64,000 nt of DNA, taken from JACKIC01 sp964543795. GTDB taxonomy: Bacteria > Planctomycetota > UBA1135 > UBA2386. The notes beneath the pieces are model-generated. The model did not search any database. It was not told where the DNA came from and was given only the letters and a program-made list of their open reading frames with translations. A program made the position numbers and the translations under genes. Every line of letters begins with the position of its first letter. Within the stretch, counting starts at the first letter, position 1. Shown one piece after another: positions 1 through 8,550 of the stretch. The DNA lies in contig CAZIZN010000023.1 of assembly GCA_964543795.1 (NCBI GenBank), forward strand, positions 1-64,000, given 5' to 3'.

Positions 1-98
1 AAGACCGATCGGAACCCACTCCGCCTGCGACTCGGTGAATACGCATTTCCTGTCGCATGCGACTTCCACCACCTCACTCACTCACACACTGACCTGCC

Positions 99-344
99 AT
101 GGCACCCAAGAAGAATCTGACTCCCCAAGCCTGGGTAAACCAGATCTTTCACGACAGCTACGGAAATCCCCGCCAGCAGGTCGTGAAGGGCGGCGTACTG
201 CGCCGCGCAAAGGCATCAGTCAACAACATGAACGCTGAACAGGCTCTGCGGGCCACCGTGAAGCGAATGGGGTTCTTCCTGTTCGAGAACGGCAACGAGT
301 ACATCATCCTCTGCGGCGACAACCTCAACTTCATCAAGCTCTGA
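99..344 (+). CDS. Hypothetical small protein
   Basis: An 81-residue protein of unknown function. It is basic in the first half (MAPKKNLTP, then several R/K) and ends in a hydrophobic and acidic tail (FENGNEYIILCGDNLNF). No known motif, signal peptide or membrane segment is seen. Translation starts at ATG with no strong ribosome binding site. It stands alone, with about 180 bases before the next gene. Codon use and length are compatible with a real gene, but only composition supports it. Confidence 0.5.
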   Translation: MAPKKNLTPQAWVNQIFHDSYGNPRQQVVKGGVLRRAKASVNNMNAEQALRATVKRMGFFLFENGNEYIILCGDNLNFIKL

Positions 345-527
345 TGCTGGCTACTGGCGCCCGCCCAAAAAAGACTGCGACCCATGAGATCCGACGCCCG
401 TGCGGGGCATGAGAGCATGACTGCCGCATCGGAGATGGTCCGCGCGGTAGCTGTCTGATCTTCCGTGCACCGATAACTTGCCCTCATACTTGCTTTAACC
501 AACCCGCTTCGACCTGAGGAGCACCTC

Positions 528-1145
528 GTGCCAACTCCATCTGAGCATAATCTCGACCCTGCGGCCAAGGACCTTATCCGTCGTTACATGTTGTCGCTAG
601 TAGCGCTGCCCGCAGTCCTGGGCGTAGCGTTTGGCTTCCTCGCAAAAGGCTGGTTTGAAGCAGAGACTCGTGCCGCGGCCGCGGAAAGCCGGAGTCAGGC
701 AGAAGCGGCCATGCGCGATGCGGTAGCTGCTCGCGAGGCGGCGAAGGCCGCAGCCAACGATGCACAGACTATCACGGGTAGCCTGCGCAGTATGGCGCGC
801 GATACTGCGAATGATCCCAGGTTTCGGGATGCCGTTGCTGATCAGGTCCGTGAGTCCCTAGGCCTTACTCGTATCGTGGCTCATGGGACGACACATTTCA
901 AGTTTGATGGCTCAAAGACCCATATGGTAATTCCCGTCGACCAATCCGTTCCGAGCGACGGCCGTGTGTTGGTCAGCTTCCGATACAAAGTCGACGAGAA
1001 AGGTAGCGGCGCAGGGCACTTCATGACCGCGGCGTGGGCCCCAAGCAGAGACGGCAAGTCCTTCTACGTAGCCCTGCATCATCTGGACATCGAGAAGGCG
1101 CCGCATGAGAGCATGCTACTTGATTGGGCTGTCATAGCCCCATAG
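528..1145 (+). CDS. Hypothetical single-pass membrane protein
   Basis: This 205-residue protein starts at GTG 528, preceded by GAGGA at 516-520 at a good distance. Residues about 20-42 form one hydrophobic helix (LSLVALPAVLGVAFGFLAKGW). Residues about 45-85 are an alanine- and glutamate-rich stretch likely to form a coiled coil, and the remainder looks like a beta-rich soluble domain. The layout fits an inner-membrane-anchored protein with most of its mass on one side. I recognise no family. Its position next to defence-type genes could mean a role as sensor or effector, but nothing in the sequence proves that. Confidence 0.6.
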   Translation: MPTPSEHNLDPAAKDLIRRYMLSLVALPAVLGVAFGFLAKGWFEAETRAAAAESRSQAEAAMRDAVAAREAAKAAANDAQTITGSLRSMARDTANDPRFRDAVADQVRESLGLTRIVAHGTTHFKFDGSKTHMVIPVDQSVPSDGRVLVSFRYKVDEKGSGAGHFMTAAWAPSRDGKSFYVALHHLDIEKAPHESMLLDWAVIAP

Positions 1146-1311
1146 TCAGCGGGTGCTGCTCAAGACAATGCGTAATTGCTGACCCCAAATCCGCGCCAGC
1201 TTCGGTAGCGGTCGCATTCTTAGCATCGGACTTCTCCGCGACATGACCTCGCTTCCATGGGGTTCAGGGCCGGCGCAACTTGCCACGCTGCGCGAAGCTC
1301 GTGCAGTCAGG

Positions 1312-2394
1312 ATGAACGATACCTGTTGGTGTCGCTCTGGACGCAAGCACAAGAAGTGTCACTGGCGCCGAGAACACTCCGTCCCTCTGAAACTTCACGA
1401 GGCCGACGAGATCAAGCGGTCGCTGCTGTTCCCAAGAGGAGCAAGGTGCCAGTTCCATGGCGCTGCGGGTGCATGCATGTCCCCGGCCATCAAATCCCAC
1501 CTCGTGGGTAAGTCCGCCGCACTACGACCAATCGCTGAAGACGAGCATGTGTACTCGGTCGCCGCTTCCGTGAGCCTCTTGCACAAGGAACTCTTGGCGC
1601 TCCGTGGCACCAGCAGGGCCTCCGTGTTTCCCGGATTCTGTGCTGAGCATGACCGCAGCCTCTTCTCCCACGTCGACAATCCGACCGGCCCCCTCGACGC
1701 CCGAGCGGCCACCCTACTCTCCTACCGCGCAGTCACCAAGGAGCTGTGGACACTGCAGCAGAACCTGACCTTCGGACTCCGGTCGAAGGAGTTCCTTGAC
1801 CGCGGTCGTCCACTTGAGGAACAGGTCGCCATTCAGAACCACCTCAACCTGCAGGCTCATCACCACGCCATGGGCCTCGGTGATCTTCGGCCTCGCAAGC
1901 GGCGCCTGGAGGAGGCACTGGACGTGGCAGGTGGGGGCGCACCCCTTCAGTGGCGGTCTTTCGATCTCGGGGTGCTGCTGCCCGTTGTCGGGTGCGGCGG
2001 TTACTGCTGCGCGGTCGACTTCGAGGGACAGGGATGCACTTGGCACGGAGGCGATCCACACACATCCTCGCAAGTAGCGTTGCTGCTTCACGCCGTCGTC
2101 CCCTGGCAAGGGACGACGCACGTAGTCTTCGGTTGGATTCCGGATGACGCCTTCGCGTTGGCGTGCAACCAGGTCTCCGACTCATTCGCGAACCTCTCCT
2201 TGGCTCAACAGCAGCGATCGGCCGTCCTGTTCCTTTTCGAAGTCAGTGAGAACCTATTCGCGCGCATGAGCTGGTGGGACTCCTTGCACCAACCCGTCAA
2301 GTCGTATCTCGAGAGGCGACTCCGATACGGCGGATCCAACGACGGCCACAAGAACGACTGCCTGTTGGATCGAGGGGTCGATCTTCGCCTGTAG
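1312..2394 (+). CDS. SEC-C zinc-motif protein of unknown function
   Basis: The protein opens with a SEC-C type zinc motif, CWCRSGRKHKKCH, spaced C-x-C-x8-C-H at residues 5-17. This motif is named for the SecA C-terminus and is also found at the ends of many phage and defence proteins. A second Cys/His-rich part follows (ARCQFHGAAGAC, AIKSHL, then FPGFCAEHDRSLF), which may bind another metal ion. The rest is unassigned. I chose the ATG at 1312 because SEC-C motifs usually sit at the very terminus; an in-frame ATG at 1243 would add 23 residues. It lies next to a TIR-like gene on the opposite strand, so a defence-related role is possible but unproven. Confidence 0.7.
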   Translation: MNDTCWCRSGRKHKKCHWRREHSVPLKLHEADEIKRSLLFPRGARCQFHGAAGACMSPAIKSHLVGKSAALRPIAEDEHVYSVAASVSLLHKELLALRGTSRASVFPGFCAEHDRSLFSHVDNPTGPLDARAATLLSYRAVTKELWTLQQNLTFGLRSKEFLDRGRPLEEQVAIQNHLNLQAHHHAMGLGDLRPRKRRLEEALDVAGGGAPLQWRSFDLGVLLPVVGCGGYCCAVDFEGQGCTWHGGDPHTSSQVALLLHAVVPWQGTTHVVFGWIPDDAFALACNQVSDSFANLSLAQQQRSAVLFLFEVSENLFARMSWWDSLHQPVKSYLERRLRYGGSNDGHKNDCLLDRGVDLRL

Positions 2395-2473
2395 TCCGGT
2401 GCGCAGGACAGCGCGACGCTGGAGCGCATGGTTCCGAACACCATGTGCGGGCAACAAAGTGCAGGTTCGTCCG

Positions 2474-3520
2474 CTACGAATCGCCAGCGGCGCCCTTCGC
2501 CCGGTCGACAGGGAGGCCGGCTGCCTTGAGTTCCTTCTTCAGCACGGACTGCCAGGTTCCCGCGTCGTCCAGGGGCACATACAAGACGCCGTGGTAGTCG
2601 GAGGGAATCTCTACGTTCCCCTTCCGAAGAGAGCACACTCGCCCTCGTTCGAGCTTGGCGAGGAAGAATCCCAACTCCAGGATGACGTTCTGCCGGGCGC
2701 GGAGGGAATATCCATCCTCCACACCGTTCGCGGGCCGTCCATGATCGTCAGGAGTCAGGAGGACAACCGCGAAGCCGACGTCTGCGGCGTGGTCCTCGAA
2801 TTTCTCGATGATCGTGCGCCCAGAGTTCGGCTGCTCATGAAGGATGACACACTCGAGCCCAAAGGACCTGATCACCTCTGCGACCTCTGTCTTCACGGCA
2901 TCGTCATGACCGTGCACGAGGAAGACCTTCTTGGTGCTGGTGTGCTTGGGAGCAACCGACGAGTCCGATGAGTCGGCCGTCTGGCGAGCCTCATCTTCAA
3001 GAGATTGCCGCTGGTGGAACCATCTCAGGAATGTCGGCACATCGCCCTGAAACGAGTTGATGGTCTCGATTTCGGTCGGGATACCATACCTGAAAGCGCC
3101 GTCGTCCGCAGTGCCTCCTGAGTGCAAGCGCGCAGCGTTGATGACGGACAAGTGCTCAACGAAGCGAGCCTGCTCGGCGTGATCGGTGGCCTGGACGTCG
3201 AGCCACTCGAAGTGCTGGACATCTGGGTTCTGCGAGAACAAGCGCCCGAGCGTCCGCAAGACGCGCTGCAAGGCGTCGGAGAACCTTGCGCAGTGTGCGG
3301 ACCGCATGAGTCCAGCTGGTGTTGCCCGGTAGGCATCGTGAGGCGATGACAACACCTCCTCCAACCAGATCGGCACAAGTGAGCGGATGGTCTCACGAGT
3401 TGCCTGAGTCTCTGCTCGGATTCTTCTCCCGCTCACGGAGTCGGCGCTGCTCAGGGCATACCCCGCGACAAGGTCGACGATCCGCTGCTGAGTTGCGCTG
3501 AAGGCGTCATTTGGAACCAT
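2474..3520 (-). CDS. TIR-like (PCTIR/CAP12 family) nucleotide-binding effector
   Basis: A 348-residue protein. Residues about 198-336 match the TIR-like family known from Pycsar and CBASS effectors: VFLVHGHDD, then SGRTIIEKFE, GFAVVLLTPDD, RARQNVILELGFF and VEIPSDYHGVLYVPL. In this family the domain cleaves NAD+ once activated; the conserved glutamate in VILELGFF (Glu282) is the likely catalytic residue. Residues 1-190 form an unassigned, mostly helical domain that presumably senses the trigger. I start at ATG 3520; an upstream in-frame ATG at 3682 adds 54 unlikely residues. No cyclase gene lies beside it, so it is not a standard CBASS or Pycsar operon. It is the first of two such genes within 4 kb. 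Confidence 0.82.
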   Translation of the reverse strand: MVPNDAFSATQQRIVDLVAGYALSSADSVSGRRIRAETQATRETIRSLVPIWLEEVLSSPHDAYRATPAGLMRSAHCARFSDALQRVLRTLGRLFSQNPDVQHFEWLDVQATDHAEQARFVEHLSVINAARLHSGGTADDGAFRYGIPTEIETINSFQGDVPTFLRWFHQRQSLEDEARQTADSSDSSVAPKHTSTKKVFLVHGHDDAVKTEVAEVIRSFGLECVILHEQPNSGRTIIEKFEDHAADVGFAVVLLTPDDHGRPANGVEDGYSLRARQNVILELGFFLAKLERGRVCSLRKGNVEIPSDYHGVLYVPLDDAGTWQSVLKKELKAAGLPVDRAKGAAGDS

Positions 3521-3791
3521 GGAGTTCGCTTCCGCTACCACGACCTCGGGGAACACCCAAGACCAGCCAGTCAGGAACACCTGAAAGCCAGCCAGTCGTG
3601 AAGGTGGCCGCAGACGTTGACGCCGCGTGGGCCGTGAGGTTGCCACGCAGGGATGGCATACGTCTTGAGCCCCGAGAAACAAGAGCAGGTGCTTCCAAGG
3701 CGCGGACCGGACACCTTATTCGACGAAGATCGTAGGTCGAGTGTAGCTACAACGTGGCAACGCGAGCTGCGGCGGTGTGAACCGGTAGGCC

Positions 3792-4469
3792 CTACGCCTT
3801 CTCCCACGCGTCGAGGCCGGACGTGACACCTCGCGGGCGGCGATAGTGCTGGAGGCTCGCGTGGACAGCCTTCGAGTCGATCCCGTGCCGCGCGTGGCGG
3901 TTGTGGTAGACGAGGAGTACGGGGGTGTCGTTCCAGTCGAAGCACAGCACTCCAACTGCGCTGATCGTCGTGTTGTGCTGAGGGGTCAGCATCTTCTTCG
4001 GTCCAGACCGCGACTGCCCGAAGGTCGGGCGCTGGTCCGGATCGTGGGGCACAACAACCGGCACGACTTCGATTCCGTCCATCGCGAAGGACATGGCCTC
4101 GGGCTTTGTGTGAAGACTGCACACCGTGTTGTTGTAGACAACAACCATCGTCGGCAGCCTCCCCTGCGACCGGGCCTTCAGCTGCGGCGCGGCCCCGTGA
4201 ATCGCGCTCCAGACCCGGTCACCCGGCCTCTTCGGGCCAAGAACAACGACCTCGCCCCGCGCCATCGCTGCGGCCGCCCGCTTCTCCTGCGCGTTTGGGT
4301 CGAACTGCTTCACTTCGACGATCACCTCCTGGCTGCCCAGCCAGACAACGTAGTCCGGCGACTGCTCACCGGCAGTCTTTGCCTGCGGAACCCTCTTGTA
4401 CCGAATCCCGCCTCGCCGGCAGAACGCCTCGAACAGCAACTCGGACTCGGTCTGGGTCTCGCTGGTCAT
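3792..4469 (-). CDS. PD-(D/E)XK nuclease-like protein
   Basis: A 225-residue protein with a good candidate for the PD-(D/E)XK nuclease core: Pro38-Asp39 in SPDYVVWLGS, followed 13 residues later by Glu52-Val-Lys54 in VEVKQFD. An N-terminal acidic helix (SELLFEAFCRR) sits where such folds place their first conserved glutamate. The C-terminal half (LCFDWNDTPVLLVYHNRHAR) is unassigned. I use the ATG at 4469, because the longer open frame upstream is composed of low-complexity arginine-, glycine- and proline-rich text. It lies between two TIR-like genes, which fits an anti-phage locus. The fold is inferred from motif spacing only. Confidence 0.62.
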   Translation of the reverse strand: MTSETQTESELLFEAFCRRGGIRYKRVPQAKTAGEQSPDYVVWLGSQEVIVEVKQFDPNAQEKRAAAAMARGEVVVLGPKRPGDRVWSAIHGAAPQLKARSQGRLPTMVVVYNNTVCSLHTKPEAMSFAMDGIEVVPVVVPHDPDQRPTFGQSRSGPKKMLTPQHNTTISAVGVLCFDWNDTPVLLVYHNRHARHGIDSKAVHASLQHYRRPRGVTSGLDAWEKA

Positions 4470-5216
4470 CGTCTGTCGAGGGACAGGCTGGGCCGACCTC
4501 CAGTAGATCACGGCCTCGGCAGGACGCAACACGCCCCGGGTTCCGACCTCCCATTCGCCGATGGGAGTCGCAGGACACCGCGAGCCCGGCCGGCTCAGAG
4601 AGTCGAGGCGACGCCCCGTCTTGCGGCCCCTGCGCGCCCACGAGCTTCGGCGCGGCCGATCGCTCTCTCGGTGCTCGCGGGCAGGCCCCGGTCCCCCACG
4701 AGTAGGCACGCCGAAGCCCCGCCACTCCAGCCCGCATTCGTGCGGAAATGCGCCCCCGCCACCCGGCCCCGACCCCGCCGCGGCCCGACCCGCCGAGGCC
4801 CCCACCGCAGTGCCTGACCGGCCACCGTTTTTAAACGGTGAAAACGGTGGCCCTCCCGTCACGCAACATCGGCAACCATATGCTCTAAATTGGCTTATGC
4901 CGATCTTGCCGTATCGTCATGCCGGAAAAACGGTGAATGGGCCCCTCAGCCTCACGTAACCTATTGTGACGCATGGTGGTTGCATGCATCGACCGAACAC
5001 TTGCCAATCGGGCAACATAGACCGGCGCCAAGCGATCCGGAGTGGAACGGCGAGATGCACCGCGGCGACCCGGCAGCCGGAATCTGACCCGCTCCCGCCG
5101 ACCGCCGCAACCGACCGCAGGGTGACGGTTGCTGTCCGCCGTGCTACCCTGCCGCGACAGCCCGACCTCCAAGCTCGCAACTCCAAGCCCTGGGCTCATT
5201 TCCCACGAGCACGAGC
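4470..5216. other. Gene-free stretch with palindromic repeats
   Basis: No convincing gene is seen in about 750 bases between the divergent nuclease-like gene and the terminase-like gene. Open frames here are low-complexity shadows. The stretch holds a 12-bp perfect inverted repeat (4820-4852) and three copies of AAACGGTG, at 4833, 4842 and 4927. A short local dyad TTGCC-AATCG-GGCAA lies near 5003. Divergent promoters and an operator or replication-type repeat region are the likely content. Confidence 0.5.
4820..4852. repeat. Perfect inverted repeat with AAACGGTG direct repeats
   Basis: The arms GGCCACCGTTTT (4821-4832, with a further G at 4820) and AAAACGGTGGCC (4841-4852) are exact reverse complements around an 8-base centre that itself contains AAACGGTG. 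The octamer AAACGGTG occurs at 4833, 4842 and again at 4927-4934, and its reverse complement lies in the left arm. No T-run follows, so a simple terminator is unlikely. Binding sites for a regulator or replication initiator are more plausible. Confidence 0.65.
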
Positions 5217-5684
5217 TTGGACGACCCCACCCCTGATCGCGACAACCGCGGGCGATTCTCCGCGGGCAACCCCGGCGGACCCGGCCGGCCGCCTGGCCAC
5301 CGGGAGAAGCTGCGTCGGGCGGCCGATGAGGCGGTGACCCCCGAGCACATCGGCGCCCTGATGCGTCGTGCGCTCCGGGCCGGTCTCGAGGGCAACCTCT
5401 CCGCGACGAAGTTCATCGTCGACCGGGTCTGCGGCAAGGCGGCCGAGGCGCCCGGCGAGACGGGATCGGTCGACATCCAGCTGCCCGAGCTGCGGACTGC
5501 GGCCGACTGCGAGGCGGCGTTGGACATGCTCACCAAGGAGATCTGCGCCGGCTCCTGCGACCCAGCGACCGCGCGGCTGCTGATCGACGTGGTGCAGGCG
5601 CGCCTGCGTGCCATCGAGGCGCGGAACGTCGAGGAGCGCCTAGCGGAGCTAGAGCGGTCGGTTGGCCTCGTCGAGCCCCGGTGA
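5217..5684 (+). CDS. DUF5681-like / terminase-small-subunit-like protein
   Basis: A 155-residue protein starting at TTG 5217. Its N-terminus RGRFSAGNPGGPGRP resembles the G-x-F-x-x-G-x-S/P-G-N-P-x-G-R-P signature of DUF5681, common beside phage packaging genes and in small-terminase-like proteins. The rest is helical (EKLRRAADEAVTPEHIGALMRRALRAG, then a C-terminal acidic helix). No large terminase, portal or capsid gene is visible nearby, so this is either an orphan of a decayed prophage or a part borrowed by a satellite-type element. The family call is by motif only. Confidence 0.65.
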   Translation: MDDPTPDRDNRGRFSAGNPGGPGRPPGHREKLRRAADEAVTPEHIGALMRRALRAGLEGNLSATKFIVDRVCGKAAEAPGETGSVDIQLPELRTAADCEAALDMLTKEICAGSCDPATARLLIDVVQARLRAIEARNVEERLAELERSVGLVEPR

Positions 5685-5734
5685 TCCGACAACGGTGCCT
5701 CTGTAGTCAGCCGCATGCGTCGTAGCATGTCGTC

Positions 5735-6622
5735 GTGGCACGCAAGCGCATGAGTCGCCCATCGAACCCCAAGCCGCCAACGGTTGCCCCCGACAAGGGC
5801 CTGACCCTGCTCCAGAAGCAACATGCTGAGGGTCTGTCCATCCAGTCGGAACGTGTCGACCCTGATGCGTTCAAGGTGTGGGAGATCACCACCACTCGGG
5901 TCGTCGCTACTGTGTTCGGGGAGGAGTCGCCAGAACATCTGCAGTTTTGGTCAAGCACGAATCGAGTTCGGCTCCCTTCCCGCCACCCGTTCCGCGATCC
6001 CGAGCATCCCCCTTATCTCTGGGCAACAGCCGCTCTCAAGGAGTACCTCGTGACGCTCGGTGCACTCATCAAGACCCAAGAGATCAAGGTCGATCAGACT
6101 CCGGCTTCGTCGGGCGATCACTTGGTGGATGGTGCACCAACTCCGCGGGGGGTCTTCCTCGTCCACGGCCGAGATCACGGGTCGCTTGAGACTGTGGCCC
6201 GTTTCCTGGAGAGAGCGGTTGGCGAGGACCACGTAATCGTTCTCAAGGATCGCCCCAGCTCGGGTCTGACCGTTATCGAAAAGTTCGAGGCCAATTCCGC
6301 GGAGGTCGGCTTCGCCGTGGTATTGCTGACACCCGATGACGTCGGTTGCCTCAGCGAGGACTTCGATACGGTGACATCCATCGATCAGGCGCGTAGCGTG
6401 CTCCAGCGGCGCGCGCGCCAAAATGTCGTCTTCGAGCTCGGCTTCTTCGTTGGCCGCCTTCGCAGAGCGCGTGTTTGTGCTCTGGTGACCGGCCAGGTTG
6501 AGATTCCAAGTGACTACTCGGGTGTGGTGTTTATTCCCATGCAGGACGGTTTGAGCTGGCGCTTCCTGCTGGCAAAAGAGATGCGTGAGGCAGGCTACAT
6601 GATCGACATGAATGAGCTCTGA
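5735..6622 (+). CDS. Second TIR-like (PCTIR/CAP12 family) nucleotide-binding effector
   Basis: A 295-residue protein. Residues about 139-290 repeat the family motifs: GVFLVHGRDHG, SGLTVIEKFE, VGFAVVLLTPDD, RRARQNVVFELGFF and VEIPSDYSGVVFIPM, with Glu234 as the likely catalytic residue for NAD+ cleavage. The N-terminus differs completely from that of the gene at 2474-3520: it has a short segment with VWEITTTRVVATVFGEES, a pattern I associate with stand-alone TIR-like proteins, so it should respond to a different signal. The start is GTG 5735 or ATG 5750. It is transcribed alone, about 50 bases after the terminase-like gene. Confidence 0.82.
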   Translation: MARKRMSRPSNPKPPTVAPDKGLTLLQKQHAEGLSIQSERVDPDAFKVWEITTTRVVATVFGEESPEHLQFWSSTNRVRLPSRHPFRDPEHPPYLWATAALKEYLVTLGALIKTQEIKVDQTPASSGDHLVDGAPTPRGVFLVHGRDHGSLETVARFLERAVGEDHVIVLKDRPSSGLTVIEKFEANSAEVGFAVVLLTPDDVGCLSEDFDTVTSIDQARSVLQRRARQNVVFELGFFVGRLRRARVCALVTGQVEIPSDYSGVVFIPMQDGLSWRFLLAKEMREAGYMIDMNEL

Positions 6623-7039
6623 CTGACTCGACGAGTTGGGCGCCGCCCGGTTCGACCGCGGCATGTTGTCGCCCAGCAAGGCCGCAGGGAAGCCGACGAG
6701 CCGCGATAAGTGCAACCGCGAGAGTGGAAGACCGCGCGCGACTCGCGGCTCAACGGCACAGACGCCTAACAGACCGGGTGTGAGCCTCTTGAACAACAAT
6801 GTCGGGCCCATCAGGCCAGTCCCTCTGCTCGTGGGTTGCTGGCCACACGCCTGGATCCCGCTCGTTATCTTGATCGCGTGGATTGCGATGGATATCCAGA
6901 GAGGCGTCGCGTTGAGCCGCTGCCTTCAAGGGCGCCCGTGGGCTGATACCTGCCGCATCCCTCCAGCATCGGACAATACGATCGCTCCGCGATGAGATAT
7001 GCGTCAGCTCTGACTGCTTGACTCGCCAATCTCAGAACT
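6623..7039. other. Gene-poor stretch
   Basis: About 415 bases between the TIR-like gene and a convergent membrane-protein gene. A 119-codon plus-strand frame exists (6636-6995) with one hydrophobic patch (WIPLVILIAWIAMDI), but its composition is unlike a normal protein and no ribosome binding site was seen. I see no clear terminator or repeat. Confidence 0.35.
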
Positions 7040-7561
7040 TCAGCGAATGGTCTTCATCTTGTCGACGGCCTCGCAGAATCTCTCCATCGTAGGCACGACT
7101 TCCCGCTGGTAGTAGCGGTCGTTGACTGCTCCGAGAGAGCGCAGGAACCGCTGCTCGGTTTCGCCGACAATCCGTCCGCTTGCCAGCGGAATTACGATCA
7201 GGATGGCGTAGAGCAGCGAGGGGATGTCCCAGTACTCGAGGGCAGTTAGAGTCGCGATCTCGGAGGGGCCGTCTATCGGGACCGTCGCTACCAGAGCCAC
7301 GGCGGAGATAACCGCTGCTGCGTAGCGAGAGGCGACCTTCGACCACAGGGGATCGAGGATGGAATCGCCGATATCTAGGAGCTTCGGCAAGAGTTCGTTC
7401 TCTTCAGAGACGGTCCGCTTCTGCGCTGCAGGCATCTCGGTCTTCCAACGATGCCGCCAGTCTGAGTATCGGTTAATGCGCTGCCTCTGGAGTATCAAGC
7501 TGATCATACCCACGGCGGCGGACGCGCCGCCGAACACCAGAGAAAGTACGGTTTCGATCAT
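7040..7561 (-). CDS. Hypothetical multi-pass membrane protein
   Basis: A 173-residue protein with about three hydrophobic segments: residues 5-24 (VLSLVFGGASAAVGMISLIL), about 80-97 (YAAAVISAVALVATV) and about 112-130 (IPSLLYAILIVIPLA). A charged cytoplasmic-type loop lies between the first two (RINRYSDWRHRWKTEMPAAQKR). The C-terminus is soluble and charged. No family is recognised. Small membrane proteins in such islands are often effectors of abortive-infection systems, but nothing specific points to that here. It is transcribed toward the TIR-like gene, with its start close to the island's left, less GC-rich part. Confidence 0.62.
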   Translation of the reverse strand: MIETVLSLVFGGASAAVGMISLILQRQRINRYSDWRHRWKTEMPAAQKRTVSEENELLPKLLDIGDSILDPLWSKVASRYAAAVISAVALVATVPIDGPSEIATLTALEYWDIPSLLYAILIVIPLASGRIVGETEQRFLRSLGAVNDRYYQREVVPTMERFCEAVDKMKTIR

Positions 7562-7621
7562 GTGGCTCTCGGTATCGTTGCACTGACCTAGCAGCCCACC
7601 CTGTCCATCCAGGCTGGAAGA

Positions 7622-8410
7622 CTACAGCAGTCTCGCGGCGGCCAACTCAGACAAAACCTGTAGCAGCTCTAGGAACTCCTCGCCCTCGGCCCGCTCCAAC
7701 TTGCCGATCAGCGCGATGCCCTTGGCCACATCCTTCCCGCCGCGGTGTGCCTGCAGCAGGTCGAGGCCCACGTTCACGAGCACAACCTCCAGGTGCAGGT
7801 CGTCGTCGGGCAACGCCCCGTCCCGGTAGAACGCCGCGACCGCCCCGCCTTGCACCGCGGTCCAGTTCGGGTCGCCGTGGGGGATGCGCCCGCGCAGGTT
7901 GTCGAGCCGCACGAGCAGCCGCCGCGCTTCGTCTTCGTAGGGTGGCGCCACCAGCTTCGCCGGCCAGCCCAGGACATGCATCGCCACGTTGCCGTACCCG
8001 GGGATGCCGTGCCTCGCCCCGAACGCGGGGTTCTCGACATCTCCTCCGTAGGCGACCTCGACGGCGATCGCACGGCGAGCGAGCTCGCGCAGAGGCGGGT
8101 GATCGAAGAGCGCTTCGTCGAACAGCATCCCCCGAACCGAGGGCGGCCAGTGGTCCCGCGGCCGCTCCCGCTTGTGGTAGGCCAGCCGGGCCTTGTCCGC
8201 GCGCTTGGCTACGACGTCGTCGGCCTCCGGCGGTGCGTCCTCGCCGCCGCGCAGCGCCTTCTCCACGACCTCGAACGCGACGTGGTCGTCGTCCGGCAGT
8301 TCGCCGAACATCGTGAACCACGCGTACGCCTCCTGCAGCACGTGCTCGCGCACGGGCGCGGCATCGATCGCGTTCTGCACGCGACCGATGCGCCTTCGGA
8401 TCGCGCGCAT
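7622..8410 (-). CDS. Hypothetical protein in methyltransferase operon
   Basis: A 262-residue soluble protein of unknown family, rich in Ala, Arg, Asp and Leu. The start ATG at 8410 overlaps the stop of the preceding 46-residue gene by one base (TGATG), so it is translationally coupled and is the last gene of the operon that begins with the ParB-methyltransferase. Predicted structure is mostly helical (for example EVVEKALRGGED, LRELARRAIAVEVAYGG, LLVRLDNLRGRIPHGD). No catalytic motif stands out. The operon position suggests a partner of the methyltransferase or of a phage-like DNA-handling module. Confidence 0.62.
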   Translation of the reverse strand: MRAIRRRIGRVQNAIDAAPVREHVLQEAYAWFTMFGELPDDDHVAFEVVEKALRGGEDAPPEADDVVAKRADKARLAYHKRERPRDHWPPSVRGMLFDEALFDHPPLRELARRAIAVEVAYGGDVENPAFGARHGIPGYGNVAMHVLGWPAKLVAPPYEDEARRLLVRLDNLRGRIPHGDPNWTAVQGGAVAAFYRDGALPDDDLHLEVVLVNVGLDLLQAHRGGKDVAKGIALIGKLERAEGEEFLELLQVLSELAAARLL

Positions 8411-8550
8411 CAGTGGACCTCTCCTGGCGCGCGGCCGTGCGGCCTGCCGAGGCGGAACAGCGCATCCGCGCGCTCGGCGCCGGTCGTCACGACGAGCGGC
8501 GTCTCGTCGCCGCGGCCGACGTAGCGCTGGTCCGCTTTCCGACGGCTCAT
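8410..8550 (-). CDS. Tiny coupled ORF (46 aa) between methyltransferase and hypothetical gene
   Basis: A 46-residue basic protein (MSRRKADQRYVGRGDETPLV, then GAERADALFRLGRPHGR). Its ATG overlaps the methyltransferase stop as ATGA at 8547-8550, and its stop overlaps the next start as TGATG at 8410. Both junctions are exact, which is strong evidence that this short frame is translated. The function is unknown. The high arginine content would suit a small DNA- or RNA-binding accessory. Confidence 0.6.
   Translation of the reverse strand: MSRRKADQRYVGRGDETPLVVTTGAERADALFRLGRPHGRAPGEVH

Noticed and set aside
6636..6995. 119-codon plus-strand frame with a hydrophobic patch
   Set aside because: Its composition is unlike its neighbours, no ribosome binding site was seen, and much of it is Arg/Ser/Pro-rich.
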